In this document: in pieces, positions 26,901-34,533 of the stretch | Numbering within the stretch: position 1 is the first letter of the stretch | How the letters are laid out: each line of letters opens with the position of its first letter | NCBI GenBank assembly: GCA_033763795.1 | Contig: JANRJV010000004.1 | Location: 1 to 64,000 of the forward strand | Direction: 5' to 3' | DNA from: JAEUIV01 sp033763795 | GTDB lineage: Bacteria; Planctomycetota; Phycisphaerae; Phycisphaerales; UBA1924 | DNA: 64,000 bases | The notes under the pieces: model-generated | What the model was told of the DNA's origin: nothing | Databases searched by the model: none | The model's input: only the letters and a program-made list of their open reading frames with translations | Made by a program: the position numbers and the translations under genes

Positions 26901-28231
26901 TCCGAGACGCCGCCGCGGGCGCCATACGGGAGCGCGCCGCTGCTGCCGAGTTGCCGCACCCAGAGCAGCGTGCCGTGCCGCGCGTCGAGGCCCACGGCGT
27001 ACTGGCTCTCGAGCCGGCGCCGCGTGACGTCCTTATCGATCATCGCGACGACCACCCCGTCGTCGATCAGCGCCGGGCCCCGCAGGACTCCCTCGTCGAG
27101 CTCCGGAGCCTTGAGCTCCGCCACGGTCCGCGACCAGAGGACCCTTCCGCTCGAAGCCTCGATCGAGACGAGCCGGCGCTCGGGCACGTCCGCCCCCTGG
27201 AGCGTCAGCCCCATGACGGCGGCGACGTGCACGCCGTCGGACGACGCCGCGGCGCACTCCGTGAACCCCTGCTGGGGGCCGATGGTGTATCGGCGGCCCT
27301 CGATCGGATCGAGGCGCATCGACCAGCGGCGTGACAGCGTGAACCTGTTCCACGCCGTCAGGGTCTGCATGTCCTGCACGTAGAGCGTGTCGCCCACGAC
27401 CGTCGGCAGGGAGAAGAGCCAGAGCGCGCCCTCGCGGGGCGGGCTGGGCGCGTTGCGGTAGTTCACGGCGGGCTCGATGGGCAGCGCGTCCCCGAGCGGG
27501 GCGGACCAGAGGGGCCGGGGCAACAGCTCGGACAGCTCGCCCCTGGGGACCGGGCCGAAGGGCCAAAGCTGCGCGGGCAGGTCGGGGCGGGCGGCGGGCG
27601 TCAGGCGCGACTCCGCGCCCGAGGCTTCGCTCCAACTCGTCGCCAGGGCCGCGGCTCGCGGGTCGTCGATGTACGAGGCGACGAGGCGTGCCAGCGCGGC
27701 GGCGTCGGCCTTCCCGTTTCCCTTGCGCTCGGGGTGCGCGTCGAGCTCGGCCAGCAGATGGAGCGCAGCGCGGAACTGGGCGGATTCGAGCCGGCGCTGC
27801 GCGATGCGGAGGGCGGCCTCGAACCCCGCGGTCGTCAGCATGCGCGAGCGCTCGACGGCGTCGATCTCGCCGCGCTCCACGGCCTCCCGCGCCGCGGGGT
27901 CCTGCAGCGCGCGGTAGCGGTCCAGCAGCCGCGCGTCGGCGAGCAGGGCCTCGTGCACGCGTGCGCGGACGGTAGTGAACAGGTCGGGATCGTCGGCCCG
28001 GGCGATGGTGCGCTCGGGCTCTTCGTCGAGCAGCGACTGCAGCACGCGCACGGCCTCGTCGAGATTCCCGATCGAGGCCAGCTCGCGGGCGCGGACGAGG
28101 CCGTCCGCCGCCCGGGGGGAGTCGTCCGTGAAGACGGGGCTGGCCGGCTGCGCGAACGCGACGGGGACGCCCGCGGCGCCGAGCAGCGCCCACGCGGCGG
28201 CGGTCCGGAAAAAGCGGCGTGTCTGGGGCAT
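23909..28231 (-). CDS. Large secreted PQQ-like beta-propeller protein with central helical repeats
   Basis: 1440 residues with a signal peptide (about 1-27). A helical N-terminal region (about 35-200) is followed by PQQ/Trp-docking propeller repeats (about 240-640; DARHGTLLWVRQL, ESATGRLRWIRRL, NAATGAIVG). A TPR-like helical region (about 650-970) and a second set of propeller repeats (about 1000-1390; DRATGRVRWESA, DLSSGRVLWQRG, DARTGQTIFRYD) come next. The last 40 residues are Pro/Ala-rich. It may be a scaffold or a pyrroloquinoline-like enzyme homologue; catalytic residues were not identified. The ATG at 28231 gives the best signal peptide; a GTG at 28255 with GGGAG upstream is an alternative. 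Confidence 0.85.
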   Translation of the reverse strand: MPQTRRFFRTAAAWALLGAAGVPVAFAQPASPVFTDDSPRAADGLVRARELASIGNLDEAVRVLQSLLDEEPERTIARADDPDLFTTVRARVHEALLADARLLDRYRALQDPAAREAVERGEIDAVERSRMLTTAGFEAALRIAQRRLESAQFRAALHLLAELDAHPERKGNGKADAAALARLVASYIDDPRAAALATSWSEASGAESRLTPAARPDLPAQLWPFGPVPRGELSELLPRPLWSAPLGDALPIEPAVNYRNAPSPPREGALWLFSLPTVVGDTLYVQDMQTLTAWNRFTLSRRWSMRLDPIEGRRYTIGPQQGFTECAAASSDGVHVAAVMGLTLQGADVPERRLVSIEASSGRVLWSRTVAELKAPELDEGVLRGPALIDDGVVVAMIDKDVTRRRLESQYAVGLDARHGTLLWVRQLGSSGALPYGARGGVSEAPLLHDGLVLSTHRMGFAACFESATGRLRWIRRLQSGQQAVGRPDQPWESNAPVVSDGIMYFVATSGFEGGGEQASIVALNAATGAIVGRCPASRFGGPEYLLIAGDWLIGVGSRRIVSGKLADFGPAVETRNVLSLDASEIRGRVLPFGSSLMVPTLDGVEVYDPARAGEPADFAVTLDKPGNVLPLEGQLIVVDDREVHTYLVWEVAEKLLRERMNADPPDAQAAITFAELAHRAGKPGEILAAVDRALAGIEADPLNPRSRDHQRALFAAVLAMIEPGPDSAAAPLELPLRTSLVERLDRCATGPAERVAYQLALGRVREAQQQWGRAVEAYQAILDAPEFADTRYVAGDTSVAASFEATRRLRRLIQSEGRVLYDVYQAEAERMLAGLVEELAPEPFEAVARRYPVARASVRAWLEASARFTTQGRPRLAAQSLEEGLAAARLALDPGDALLGELTGRLVRELARTGLVHPALRTLEEFEREHPGMMLTEQGAPLDPGSLVQELRQILDARARLPRIGTQATASIPLLGWGIAEPLFEETGGPVTDEIVMLSTDNELALFRVTGPGLPEKVWGGVRDEYFLWLDASGAYFAREDRGHNRPDHVVICRDRATGRVRWESAPFRSHFAPGPFDGNPDDPQADTAPVIDTPLNQRVPVDQVNAFVDHQTLVLLDMTGRAIGIDLSSGRVLWQRGTTVPRLHDAALEGGTLLVGGADGPIDPAAKFDDPHAGTPMPAVVLALDARTGQTIFRYDARSRVRWTRLSPEGFALVGLDSSVVALDAYRGRERWSAEAKGIAASNSGWALPGRVIVRGGDGALYQIDSETGALRVGGLDTRDRLDAGFGGIRVRELGEGTAVATRIGLALYDRSGSLVGIDERERDDLTYFAGVARTKAVTVSPAPESADPGLAALHINLYDLPSMKLLSRGLVEVGSPTSPGPFALLEGKLLISAGSITLVVDIPPEDAAVAPAPPVPPAPPAPAAGAEPAPAPGQPVP

Positions 28232-28322
28232 TGCTTGCTCGCGGGGCGATCGCACGGCGGAGGACTCCCGGGCGGTACAGGCGGCGCCCTTTCCCCGATC
28301 GGCGTGCTCGCTCGCCCGGGAC

Positions 28323-28328
28323 AGTCTA
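28323..28328 (-). promoter_or_regulatory. -10-like TAGACT upstream of the PQQ-propeller gene
   Basis: On the minus strand TAGACT lies about 91 nt before the ATG at 28231. It would also drive the DUF4430 and DUF6580 genes downstream. No clear -35 box is seen. Confidence 0.35.
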
Positions 28329-28488
28329 GCGCCGCCGGATCGGGCCCGGGCTCACCCGGGCGCACGCGTCAACCGATACAGACCGGCCGTCCAGCGGGAT
28401 GCGTGGCCCTCGACCGCTGGACTTCCCGCCGTGCGTGCGCCGGCGGGCGACAGCCAGGCGGCCGAGGCCTTCGGCGCGGAGCGCGCGC

Positions 28489-29004
28489 ATGACCGTCTTT
28501 TCCTCTCCACCTTCGCTCGGGGCCGTGCTCGCCGCCCCCGGGGCGGATGGCGTTGACAGCCCGGCGTGGGCCCGGGGCCGGCGCATCACGCTCCTCATCG
28601 TCGCCATGCTGCTCATGGGGGCGCTGGATCTCGCCTGCACGCTCACATACATGCGCACGAGCGGCATGATCGAGCTCAACCCGCTGGCGCGGCTGATGAT
28701 CGCCGTGGGCGACGAGCGGCAGCTCATCCTCTTCAAGCTCCTCATGATGATGCTCAGCGCCGGCGCCCTCTACTTCGCCCGGTGGCACCGGCGGGCCGAG
28801 GTGTGCGCCTGGATGTGTGCGGCGGGTCTGCTGGCGCTGGTCCTGCACTGGACGAACTACAACCGGTCGATCAGCCAGTACACCAATGATGTTGCGGTGC
28901 TGGCGCTCTCGGACGACCAGACGGTGCCCGAGTGGGTGATGCTGGAGCCGGGGCGCTCCTCGAACGCGCCGCGGGTTCAGCCGGTGCGTTCGGCGGCGAA
29001 CTGA
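28489..29004 (+). CDS. DUF5658-type membrane protein
   Basis: 171 residues with four hydrophobic segments between about 33 and 140. The opening segment followed by DLACTLTYMRTSGMIELNPLARLMI is typical of DUF5658 proteins, whose function is unknown. The ATG at 28489 is preferred to one at 28399 because the upstream extension is Arg/Pro-rich and not family-like. No ribosome site is evident. Its last 28 bp overlap the end of the AhpD-like gene on the other strand. Confidence 0.78.
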   Translation: MTVFSSPPSLGAVLAAPGADGVDSPAWARGRRITLLIVAMLLMGALDLACTLTYMRTSGMIELNPLARLMIAVGDERQLILFKLLMMMLSAGALYFARWHRRAEVCAWMCAAGLLALVLHWTNYNRSISQYTNDVAVLALSDDQTVPEWVMLEPGRSSNAPRVQPVRSAAN

Positions 29005-29348
29005 TCGAGCATCAGCAGCCCCCGGCGGACGTGCGGGATCGTGATCGACCCGCCCACGACCATCGCGACGTTGAGCGCGTCCTCGATCTGCTTGACGGTC
29101 CAGCCGGTGCGGACGGCGTTCTCGAGGTGATAGTTGATGCAGTCGTCGCACCGCAGGACGGTCGACGCGACGAGCCCGAGCAGTTCGAGCGTTCGCTCGT
29201 CGAGGCCGCCTTCCTGGGTGTGATCGCGGTAGGCGCCCGAATCGAGGGCGAGGAAGCGCCTGATGCCCAGGTGGTCGCACGCTTCGAGGCGGGCCTGGGC
29301 GGCGGCGCGGCGCTCGCGGAACGATGTGGGTGTTTCCGGTTGCTGCAT
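28977..29348 (-). CDS. AhpD-like carboxymuconolactone decarboxylase family protein
   Basis: 123 residues with the AhpD-type redox motif: C67-DD-C70-xxx-H74 in RCDDCINYHLENAVRTGWT. Family members with this motif act as small peroxidases or disulfide reductants, while related proteins decarboxylate carboxymuconolactone. It is the last gene of the minus-strand run that begins with the SLBB gene and lies 30 bp after the WecA-like gene, but a TACACT hexamer 7 nt before its ATG suggests its own, leaderless, transcript. No ribosome site is seen. Confidence 0.87.
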   Translation of the reverse strand: MQQPETPTSFRERRAAAQARLEACDHLGIRRFLALDSGAYRDHTQEGGLDERTLELLGLVASTVLRCDDCINYHLENAVRTGWTVKQIEDALNVAMVVGGSITIPHVRRGLLMLDQFAAERTG

Positions 29349-29355
29349 CGGGTGG

Positions 29356-29361
29356 AGTGTA
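29356..29361 (-). promoter_or_regulatory. -10-like TACACT, 7 nt from the AhpD-like start codon
   Basis: On the minus strand TACACT is followed by CCACCCG and the ATG. The spacing predicts transcription starting at the start codon. Confidence 0.45.
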
Positions 29362-29378
29362 GGGCTCGTCGCGAGCGG

Positions 29379-30803
29379 TCAGGGCGCGACGGCGCTCTCG
29401 CGGGCCGGGCGCGGAGCGCCGGAGCCGTGGGGCCCGTGCTGGGCCGGGGGCGGGGGCGGAGGAGGCGGCGGCGCGGCGCCGGCGAGAGCGCCGCCCAAAG
29501 CCGCGGCCTGGGCCTCGAGCGCCTGGCGGCGCGCGACCTTGACCGCCGTCACGCCTATGAACGCCGCGAACACCATCGCGATCGTGAACACAACGCGGAC
29601 CCGGCCCATGCTCAGCCAGACGCCGAGGGCCGCGAAGACCGTCCCGATGCCGTAGAGCGCCAGCACCGCGCCCTTGACCCCCAGGGCCCGCTTGAGCATG
29701 TGGTGCAGGTGCTGGTCGTCCGGGGCGCTGAAGGGCTTGCCCGCCAGCTTCCGCCGCACCATCGCGAGCACCGTGTCGATGATGGGGATCGAGTAGATGA
29801 GCAGGCCGGCGACCACCAGGTGCGTCCGCCCCGTGTCGCCCAGCATGAGCACGATCACGATCGTGACATAGCCCAGCAGCAGCGATCCCGCGTCTCCCAG
29901 GAAGATCGTCGCCGGGTTGAAGTTGTGCGGCAGGAACCCCAGGCACGCCCCCAGCAGCGCCATGCAGAGTGTGACGCGGCCGGAGTCCAGTTGCCCGTCG
30001 TCCGCGACCGCCATGCCCAGCGCGATCATCAGCAGGCCGATGGCGCAGATCGCGGTGACGCCCGAGAGCAGCCCGTCCAGCCCGTCGATGAGGTTGCTGG
30101 CGTTGCACGCCCCCAGCACGAACATCGCGATGATCGCCACGCCGGTCCAGTAGATCAGGTCGAGGTGGATCACGGATCCGAACAGGGGCAGCGAGACGGG
30201 CAGCGAGAAGGTGTACTGCAGGTCCTGGTTGCCCAGCAGCGCCCCGATGGGCTGCAGCAGGCCCGCGGCGACCTTGGTGCCCACGTCCTCGTAGGCGAGG
30301 GCGGCGGCGGCGAGCAGCTGCCCGCCGATCTTGGCCCGGGGAACAAGGTGCGTGACGTCGTCCATCAGCCCCGTGAACATGATGGCGAACATGCCCACGA
30401 GCACCGAGACGGGGACCGGCTTCTGCTCGAACTGCGAGCGGTGCTCATCGATCAGGCTGATGACCTTGCCGCTGATCACCAGGTCCGGCGCCACGAACGA
30501 GAAGACGATCGCGGCGAGCATGCCGATGAACACCGCGACGCCGCCCAGGTACGCGACGGGCACGCGGTGGATCTTGCGCGCTTCGCTGGGCCGATCGATG
30601 ATGCCGTTCTGGATCGCCAGGCGGCGCATGATGGGTGTGGACAGAAGCGTCACGACGAACGCGACGATGAAGACCCCCAGGTAGCCGTGGAAGATGTCCA
30701 GCCGCGTCTCGCCCCGGAGCAGCGGCGCGGCGGCATCCACCTCGCCCGTCGTCAGCGGCGAAACCCCGGTCTGGGCGAGATGGAAGCAGAGCGTGGCGAG
30801 CAT
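29379..30803 (-). CDS. WecA/MraY-family undecaprenyl-phosphate sugar-1-phosphate transferase
   Basis: 474 residues with about ten membrane segments. This family moves a sugar-1-phosphate from a UDP-sugar onto undecaprenyl phosphate, the first membrane step of polysaccharide synthesis. Motifs seen: D148-D149 (metal site) after GLM, NASNLIDGLDG (234-244), FLGDAGS (301-307) and DDQHLHHML (362-370). It is longer than usual because of extra loops (about 106-135 and 171-212) and a C-terminal tail with a run of prolines. It closes the exopolysaccharide locus and probably starts the repeat unit. The sugar cannot be read from sequence. Confidence 0.9.
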   Translation of the reverse strand: MLATLCFHLAQTGVSPLTTGEVDAAAPLLRGETRLDIFHGYLGVFIVAFVVTLLSTPIMRRLAIQNGIIDRPSEARKIHRVPVAYLGGVAVFIGMLAAIVFSFVAPDLVISGKVISLIDEHRSQFEQKPVPVSVLVGMFAIMFTGLMDDVTHLVPRAKIGGQLLAAAALAYEDVGTKVAAGLLQPIGALLGNQDLQYTFSLPVSLPLFGSVIHLDLIYWTGVAIIAMFVLGACNASNLIDGLDGLLSGVTAICAIGLLMIALGMAVADDGQLDSGRVTLCMALLGACLGFLPHNFNPATIFLGDAGSLLLGYVTIVIVLMLGDTGRTHLVVAGLLIYSIPIIDTVLAMVRRKLAGKPFSAPDDQHLHHMLKRALGVKGAVLALYGIGTVFAALGVWLSMGRVRVVFTIAMVFAAFIGVTAVKVARRQALEAQAAALGGALAGAAPPPPPPPPPAQHGPHGSGAPRPARESAVAP

Positions 30804-30896
30804 CGGGGCTGAGGGCGACCTCGAGCGGTCGGGGGGTTTCCTGGGTCGGGTCGGAAAGCAGTTCGGGCGGCGTACTCAGCCCGGGAATATCTCCGG

Positions 30897-31934
30897 TCAT
30901 TCATCGGCCTGTCGCCACCCCATCCCGCGCGCGATGTCACGGATCGTCTCCTCCAGACGGATCCGGGGCTCGAACCCGATCGCTTCCCGAATACGCCCGA
31001 GATCGGGGCGGCGCTGGCGAAGGTCTTCGAACCCTGGGGCGTACGCACGATCATACGAAATGATCGCCGGTTCCATCGGTTTCCCGAGCGTGCGGCACAC
31101 GAGCCGCGCCAGCTCCAGGATCGAGATGGGCTCGTCCGACCCCACGTTGAACACCCGGCCCCAGCATCGGGGCGTCCGGACCATCCGGGGCAGCGCCGGG
31201 GCGACGTCGCGGACGTCGCAGAAACAGCGCGATTGCCCGCCGTCGCCGTACACCTCGGGCGGCCGCCCGGCCAGCACGCGCGAGACGAAGCTGGGCAGCA
31301 CCATCCCGTAGTCGCCCACCTGCCTGGGGCCCACCGTGTTGAAGAACCTTGCCACCGTCACGCGCAGACCCGTCTGCTGATGGTGCGCGAGCGCCAGGTG
31401 CTCGTCGATCGCCTTGCTGCACGCGTAGGACCAGCGGAGCGCGACCGTCGGACCGATAACGCAGTCGTCGTCCTCACAAAAAGGCGAGCGGGCGCTCTTG
31501 CCGTAGACCTCCGAGCTGGAGGCGACCAGCACCGCGGGCCCGTCGCCCCCGCGCCGCGCGCGTCCGGCGGAGGCGAAGCGCAGCAGCGCCGCCGTCTCGT
31601 GGACGTTGGTCTCGATCGATTCGATCGGGCGCTCGATGATCCGCCGGACCCCGACCGCGGCGGCCAGGTGATAGATCTCGTCGAACGCGGGTTCGTCGGT
31701 GAGCGCGGGCAGGGCGCGCGAGAGCTCCGAGACGATGAGCCGGGCGCGCGGCGACGCCGCCAGGTTCTCCCGCCGACCGGTCGAGAGGTCGTCGACGACG
31801 GTGACGTCGCAGCCCTGGGCCAGCAGCCGCTCGACGAGGTGCGAGCCGATGAAGCCCGCGCCGCCCGTCACGAGGCAGCGGGCCGGGGGGCGGGGCTCGG
31901 CGTTCGGGCCGCTGTTCAAGGTCGGCGCGTCCAT
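30897..31934 (-). CDS. NAD-dependent epimerase/dehydratase (extended SDR)
   Basis: 345 residues. NAD-binding motif GGAGFIGSHL at 24-33, conserved VVDDLSTG (47-54), Ser near 137-139 and the catalytic Y168-x3-K172 (SYACSK). The RFFNTVGPRQ segment and DVRDVAPAL later are typical of sugar-nucleotide enzymes such as UDP-glucuronate decarboxylase or UDP-glucose 4-epimerase; the exact reaction is uncertain. It probably supplies a nucleotide sugar for the polysaccharide. It lies 21 bp after the kinase-like gene and 93 bp before the transferase gene. Confidence 0.9.
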   Translation of the reverse strand: MDAPTLNSGPNAEPRPPARCLVTGGAGFIGSHLVERLLAQGCDVTVVDDLSTGRRENLAASPRARLIVSELSRALPALTDEPAFDEIYHLAAAVGVRRIIERPIESIETNVHETAALLRFASAGRARRGGDGPAVLVASSSEVYGKSARSPFCEDDDCVIGPTVALRWSYACSKAIDEHLALAHHQQTGLRVTVARFFNTVGPRQVGDYGMVLPSFVSRVLAGRPPEVYGDGGQSRCFCDVRDVAPALPRMVRTPRCWGRVFNVGSDEPISILELARLVCRTLGKPMEPAIISYDRAYAPGFEDLRQRRPDLGRIREAIGFEPRIRLEETIRDIARGMGWRQADE

Positions 31935-31955
31935 ATCCGCGGGGAGCGGGACCGA

Positions 31956-34262
31956 TCAGGTCGACGCGGAGCCGTTGTCCGACGCGGCCTCGCCGGCGGC
32001 CTTCTCCTTGGCCCTCTCCTTGGCGTTGCGGCGGCCTTCGGCGCCCTCGCCCCGCTCACGTCCGTAGGCGTGGGTGACCTGGAAGTTGCGCTTGAAGTAC
32101 CCGCCCGCCGAGGCGCGGAGCCCGTTGACGACGACGCCCAGGAACTCGGCGCCCGAGTCGGAAAGCTGGTTGCGCAGGCGGACGATCAGGCCGCGCTTCT
32201 CCGCAAACGTGCGCACGACCAGCACGACCGAATCGCAGTGCGTGGCGAGCGACGCGGCGTCGCCCGCGACGACGGCGGGCGTGGCGTCGACGAGGACCAT
32301 GTCGAACTTCTCGCGGGCCTGGCGCATGATGCCCGCCATCGCGGGAGTCGTGAATCGCTCGAAAACTGGGACGTCGCGCCGGCCGCAGGGCAGCAGCCAC
32401 ACGTTCGCCACCGACGTGGTGCGGACGGCGTCCTCGAAGGTCACGCCGCCCATCAGCAGGTCGGCCAGGCCCGGCTTGTCCGGCGCGCCCAGCAGCCCGT
32501 GGAGCGAGGGCCGGCGGAGGTTCGCGTCGATGACGAGCACGCGCATGTCAACCGCCGCCATGTTCGCGGCGAGATTGGAGATGATCGTCGTGGCGCCCGA
32601 GCCGGGCAGGCCGCTGACGACCATGACGGACTTGAGCCCGCGCCCGGCGGTCTCCTTGCACAGGGAGATCCTCAGCTGGCGGATGCTCTCGGCGATGGCG
32701 CCCGTGGGCCTGTCGCGCACGGCGGTCTCGACGCGCTCGGGCTGCGAGGGGTCCATCGAGACGTCGGGCACGACGCCCAGGACGCGGGTCCTGGGGATCA
32801 GGGCGATGTCGTGCGGGCCGCGCACGCGCTGCTCGCGGATCTCGCGGAGAGCGATGATGCCCACGGTCGCGCCGAGCACCAGGATCACACCGATCGCGGT
32901 CATGGGGATCAGCTTGGGGAAGGCCATCTCGTCGGGGATCTCGCCGCGCGAGAGGACGCGGACGCGCACGCCGCGCTGCAGGAGCAGGCGGGCGTCGGCG
33001 ACGTTCTTCTCCATCTCGGCCTTCTTGGCGAGCTTCTCGGAGCGTTCGGCGGCGAAGTTCTCGTAGTCCTTCAGAGCGTCGGTGACGTCCTCGAGGGTGG
33101 TCTTGGCGGCGGCGAGGCGCGTCTCGGCCTGCTCGACGTTGGCCGTCAGGTTCCGCACGCTGTTGCGCAGGTTCTCGATGACCGTCATGAACGCTTCGCG
33201 CATGAGGTCCTCGACGAGCTTGTCGCGTTCGGCCTGCTCGGCGGCGAGCCGCTCGAGCAGCAGCCTGACCTCGCGGTGGTTCTCGCCGAAACGCTCACGC
33301 TGGGCGCGGATCGCGGACTTGAGGGCCGCCACCGACGCGTCGCGCTCCATGACGATGGGGCGGCGCTCGACCTCGTCGCGGACCGCCTCGGGGTAGACCG
33401 TCCCCGAGGGGTTGTTGAGCTGCAACTCGTACCCCTTGAGCTGCTCTTCCGTGAGGATCTTCTCCTCGCGGGCCTTGACCAGCGCGGGCTGGAGGTTCTG
33501 GACCTCGTTGTACGCGACGGTCGATTCCTGCCGGAGCGACGTCAGCTGCTTGGCGCTCAGCAGCGCCTCCATGCGCTGGTCGATCGATTCGATGTCCTTG
33601 GCCAGGTCGCGCACCACGCCCTCGAACTGCTCGATGCGGTCGCGCTCGTCCTTGCCCGAGCGGTCGCCCGCGTCGCTCATGTACACGTCGCTGATCGAGT
33701 TGACGATGTTCGGGGCGTCGTCGCGCGAGGGGGTGCCCACGCGGAGCTGGATGATGCTGGTGTCGGGGATCACGCGGGCGCTGACGATCTTCCGCAGCTT
33801 GCGCAGCGCACGGGGGCGGTCCAGCTCGCCCGCGGCGTCCATGTACTTCTTGGCCCACTGCGTGTTCTTGACCTCGCGCTCCTCCAGGGCCTTGCTGAGG
33901 ATGGTGTCCGACTTCATGATGCGCGCCTGCGTGTTCATGAAGGCGTCCTGCTCGTCCTGATCGCTGCCCGCGGCGCCGTAGATCGAGTCCGTCGCGGTGG
34001 TCGCCAGACGCCGGACCTCGTACGTCACCTCCGCGTCCCAGCGGGGGAAGGTGCGCGCCAGCCCGAAGTAAGACCCCACCCCCACCACCGTCCCCACGAT
34101 CATCGCCGCCACCAGCCACGGGTAGTACTGCTGCAGCAGCTTCATCGGGTCCAGCGCCGCCAGCGCGCTGGGGGCCGAGACGGGCGCCTGCCCCGAGGCC
34201 GGTTTGCGCGCCGGCACACCGCCGGTCGAAGGGGGAGCGCTGGGGGTTGTGGTGCTGGACAT
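31956..34262 (-). CDS. Wzz-type polysaccharide co-polymerase fused to a BY-kinase-like domain with degenerate P-loop
   Basis: 768 residues. Membrane segments at about 47-65 and 435-460 flank a long periplasmic coiled coil, as in Wzz/PCP proteins that set polysaccharide chain length. The C-terminal domain (about 525-740) matches bacterial tyrosine kinases (CpsD/Wzc). However, the Walker A motif reads SGLPGSGATT (550-559) with A557 where Lys is invariant, Walker A' reads VIDANLRRP (D579, N581 instead of Asp), and the usual C-terminal tyrosine cluster is reduced to two Tyr. Walker B D659 is kept. ATP hydrolysis is therefore doubtful. AGGAG precedes the ATG at 34262. It is in the exosortase locus. 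Confidence 0.9.
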   Translation of the reverse strand: MSSTTTPSAPPSTGGVPARKPASGQAPVSAPSALAALDPMKLLQQYYPWLVAAMIVGTVVGVGSYFGLARTFPRWDAEVTYEVRRLATTATDSIYGAAGSDQDEQDAFMNTQARIMKSDTILSKALEEREVKNTQWAKKYMDAAGELDRPRALRKLRKIVSARVIPDTSIIQLRVGTPSRDDAPNIVNSISDVYMSDAGDRSGKDERDRIEQFEGVVRDLAKDIESIDQRMEALLSAKQLTSLRQESTVAYNEVQNLQPALVKAREEKILTEEQLKGYELQLNNPSGTVYPEAVRDEVERRPIVMERDASVAALKSAIRAQRERFGENHREVRLLLERLAAEQAERDKLVEDLMREAFMTVIENLRNSVRNLTANVEQAETRLAAAKTTLEDVTDALKDYENFAAERSEKLAKKAEMEKNVADARLLLQRGVRVRVLSRGEIPDEMAFPKLIPMTAIGVILVLGATVGIIALREIREQRVRGPHDIALIPRTRVLGVVPDVSMDPSQPERVETAVRDRPTGAIAESIRQLRISLCKETAGRGLKSVMVVSGLPGSGATTIISNLAANMAAVDMRVLVIDANLRRPSLHGLLGAPDKPGLADLLMGGVTFEDAVRTTSVANVWLLPCGRRDVPVFERFTTPAMAGIMRQAREKFDMVLVDATPAVVAGDAASLATHCDSVVLVVRTFAEKRGLIVRLRNQLSDSGAEFLGVVVNGLRASAGGYFKRNFQVTHAYGRERGEGAEGRRNAKERAKEKAAGEAASDNGSAST

Positions 34263-34533
34263 GACGACTGACTCCTGCTGAGGACCCCGCGCGAACCGCC
34301 TCCGCGCAAGGGAAACCCTCGTCTCCTCCGGCGACACTTCCGCCGGCTCTCTCGATCTCTGGGCAGCTCCGGGTCTGTGCGGACCCTGGCGACAAACTAC
34401 CCGATCCGCCCGATCCATACGCCCGCACCCGACAGTGCGTTCGCGGAGATCCGGACCTGATCAGCGAAACCAAACACATACCAACCAGCGCCCGGCGGCA
34501 GCGCCGGACGCCCGATGCCCCGGTGGCATCGGC
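34263..34533 (-). other. 271-bp gap between the TPR and kinase-like genes
   Basis: Apart from the stem-loop at 34512-34532 I see no gene. A second promoter for the kinase-like gene could lie here, but no convincing -35/-10 pair is visible. Confidence 0.4.
34512..34532 (-). terminator. Stem-loop directly after the TPR gene
   Basis: A perfect 8-bp stem (CCGATGCC / GGCATCGG) with a 5-nt loop begins 1 nt after the stop codon of the TPR gene. There is no T-tract, so it may act as attenuator or mRNA-stability element within the locus rather than a full terminator. Confidence 0.4.
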
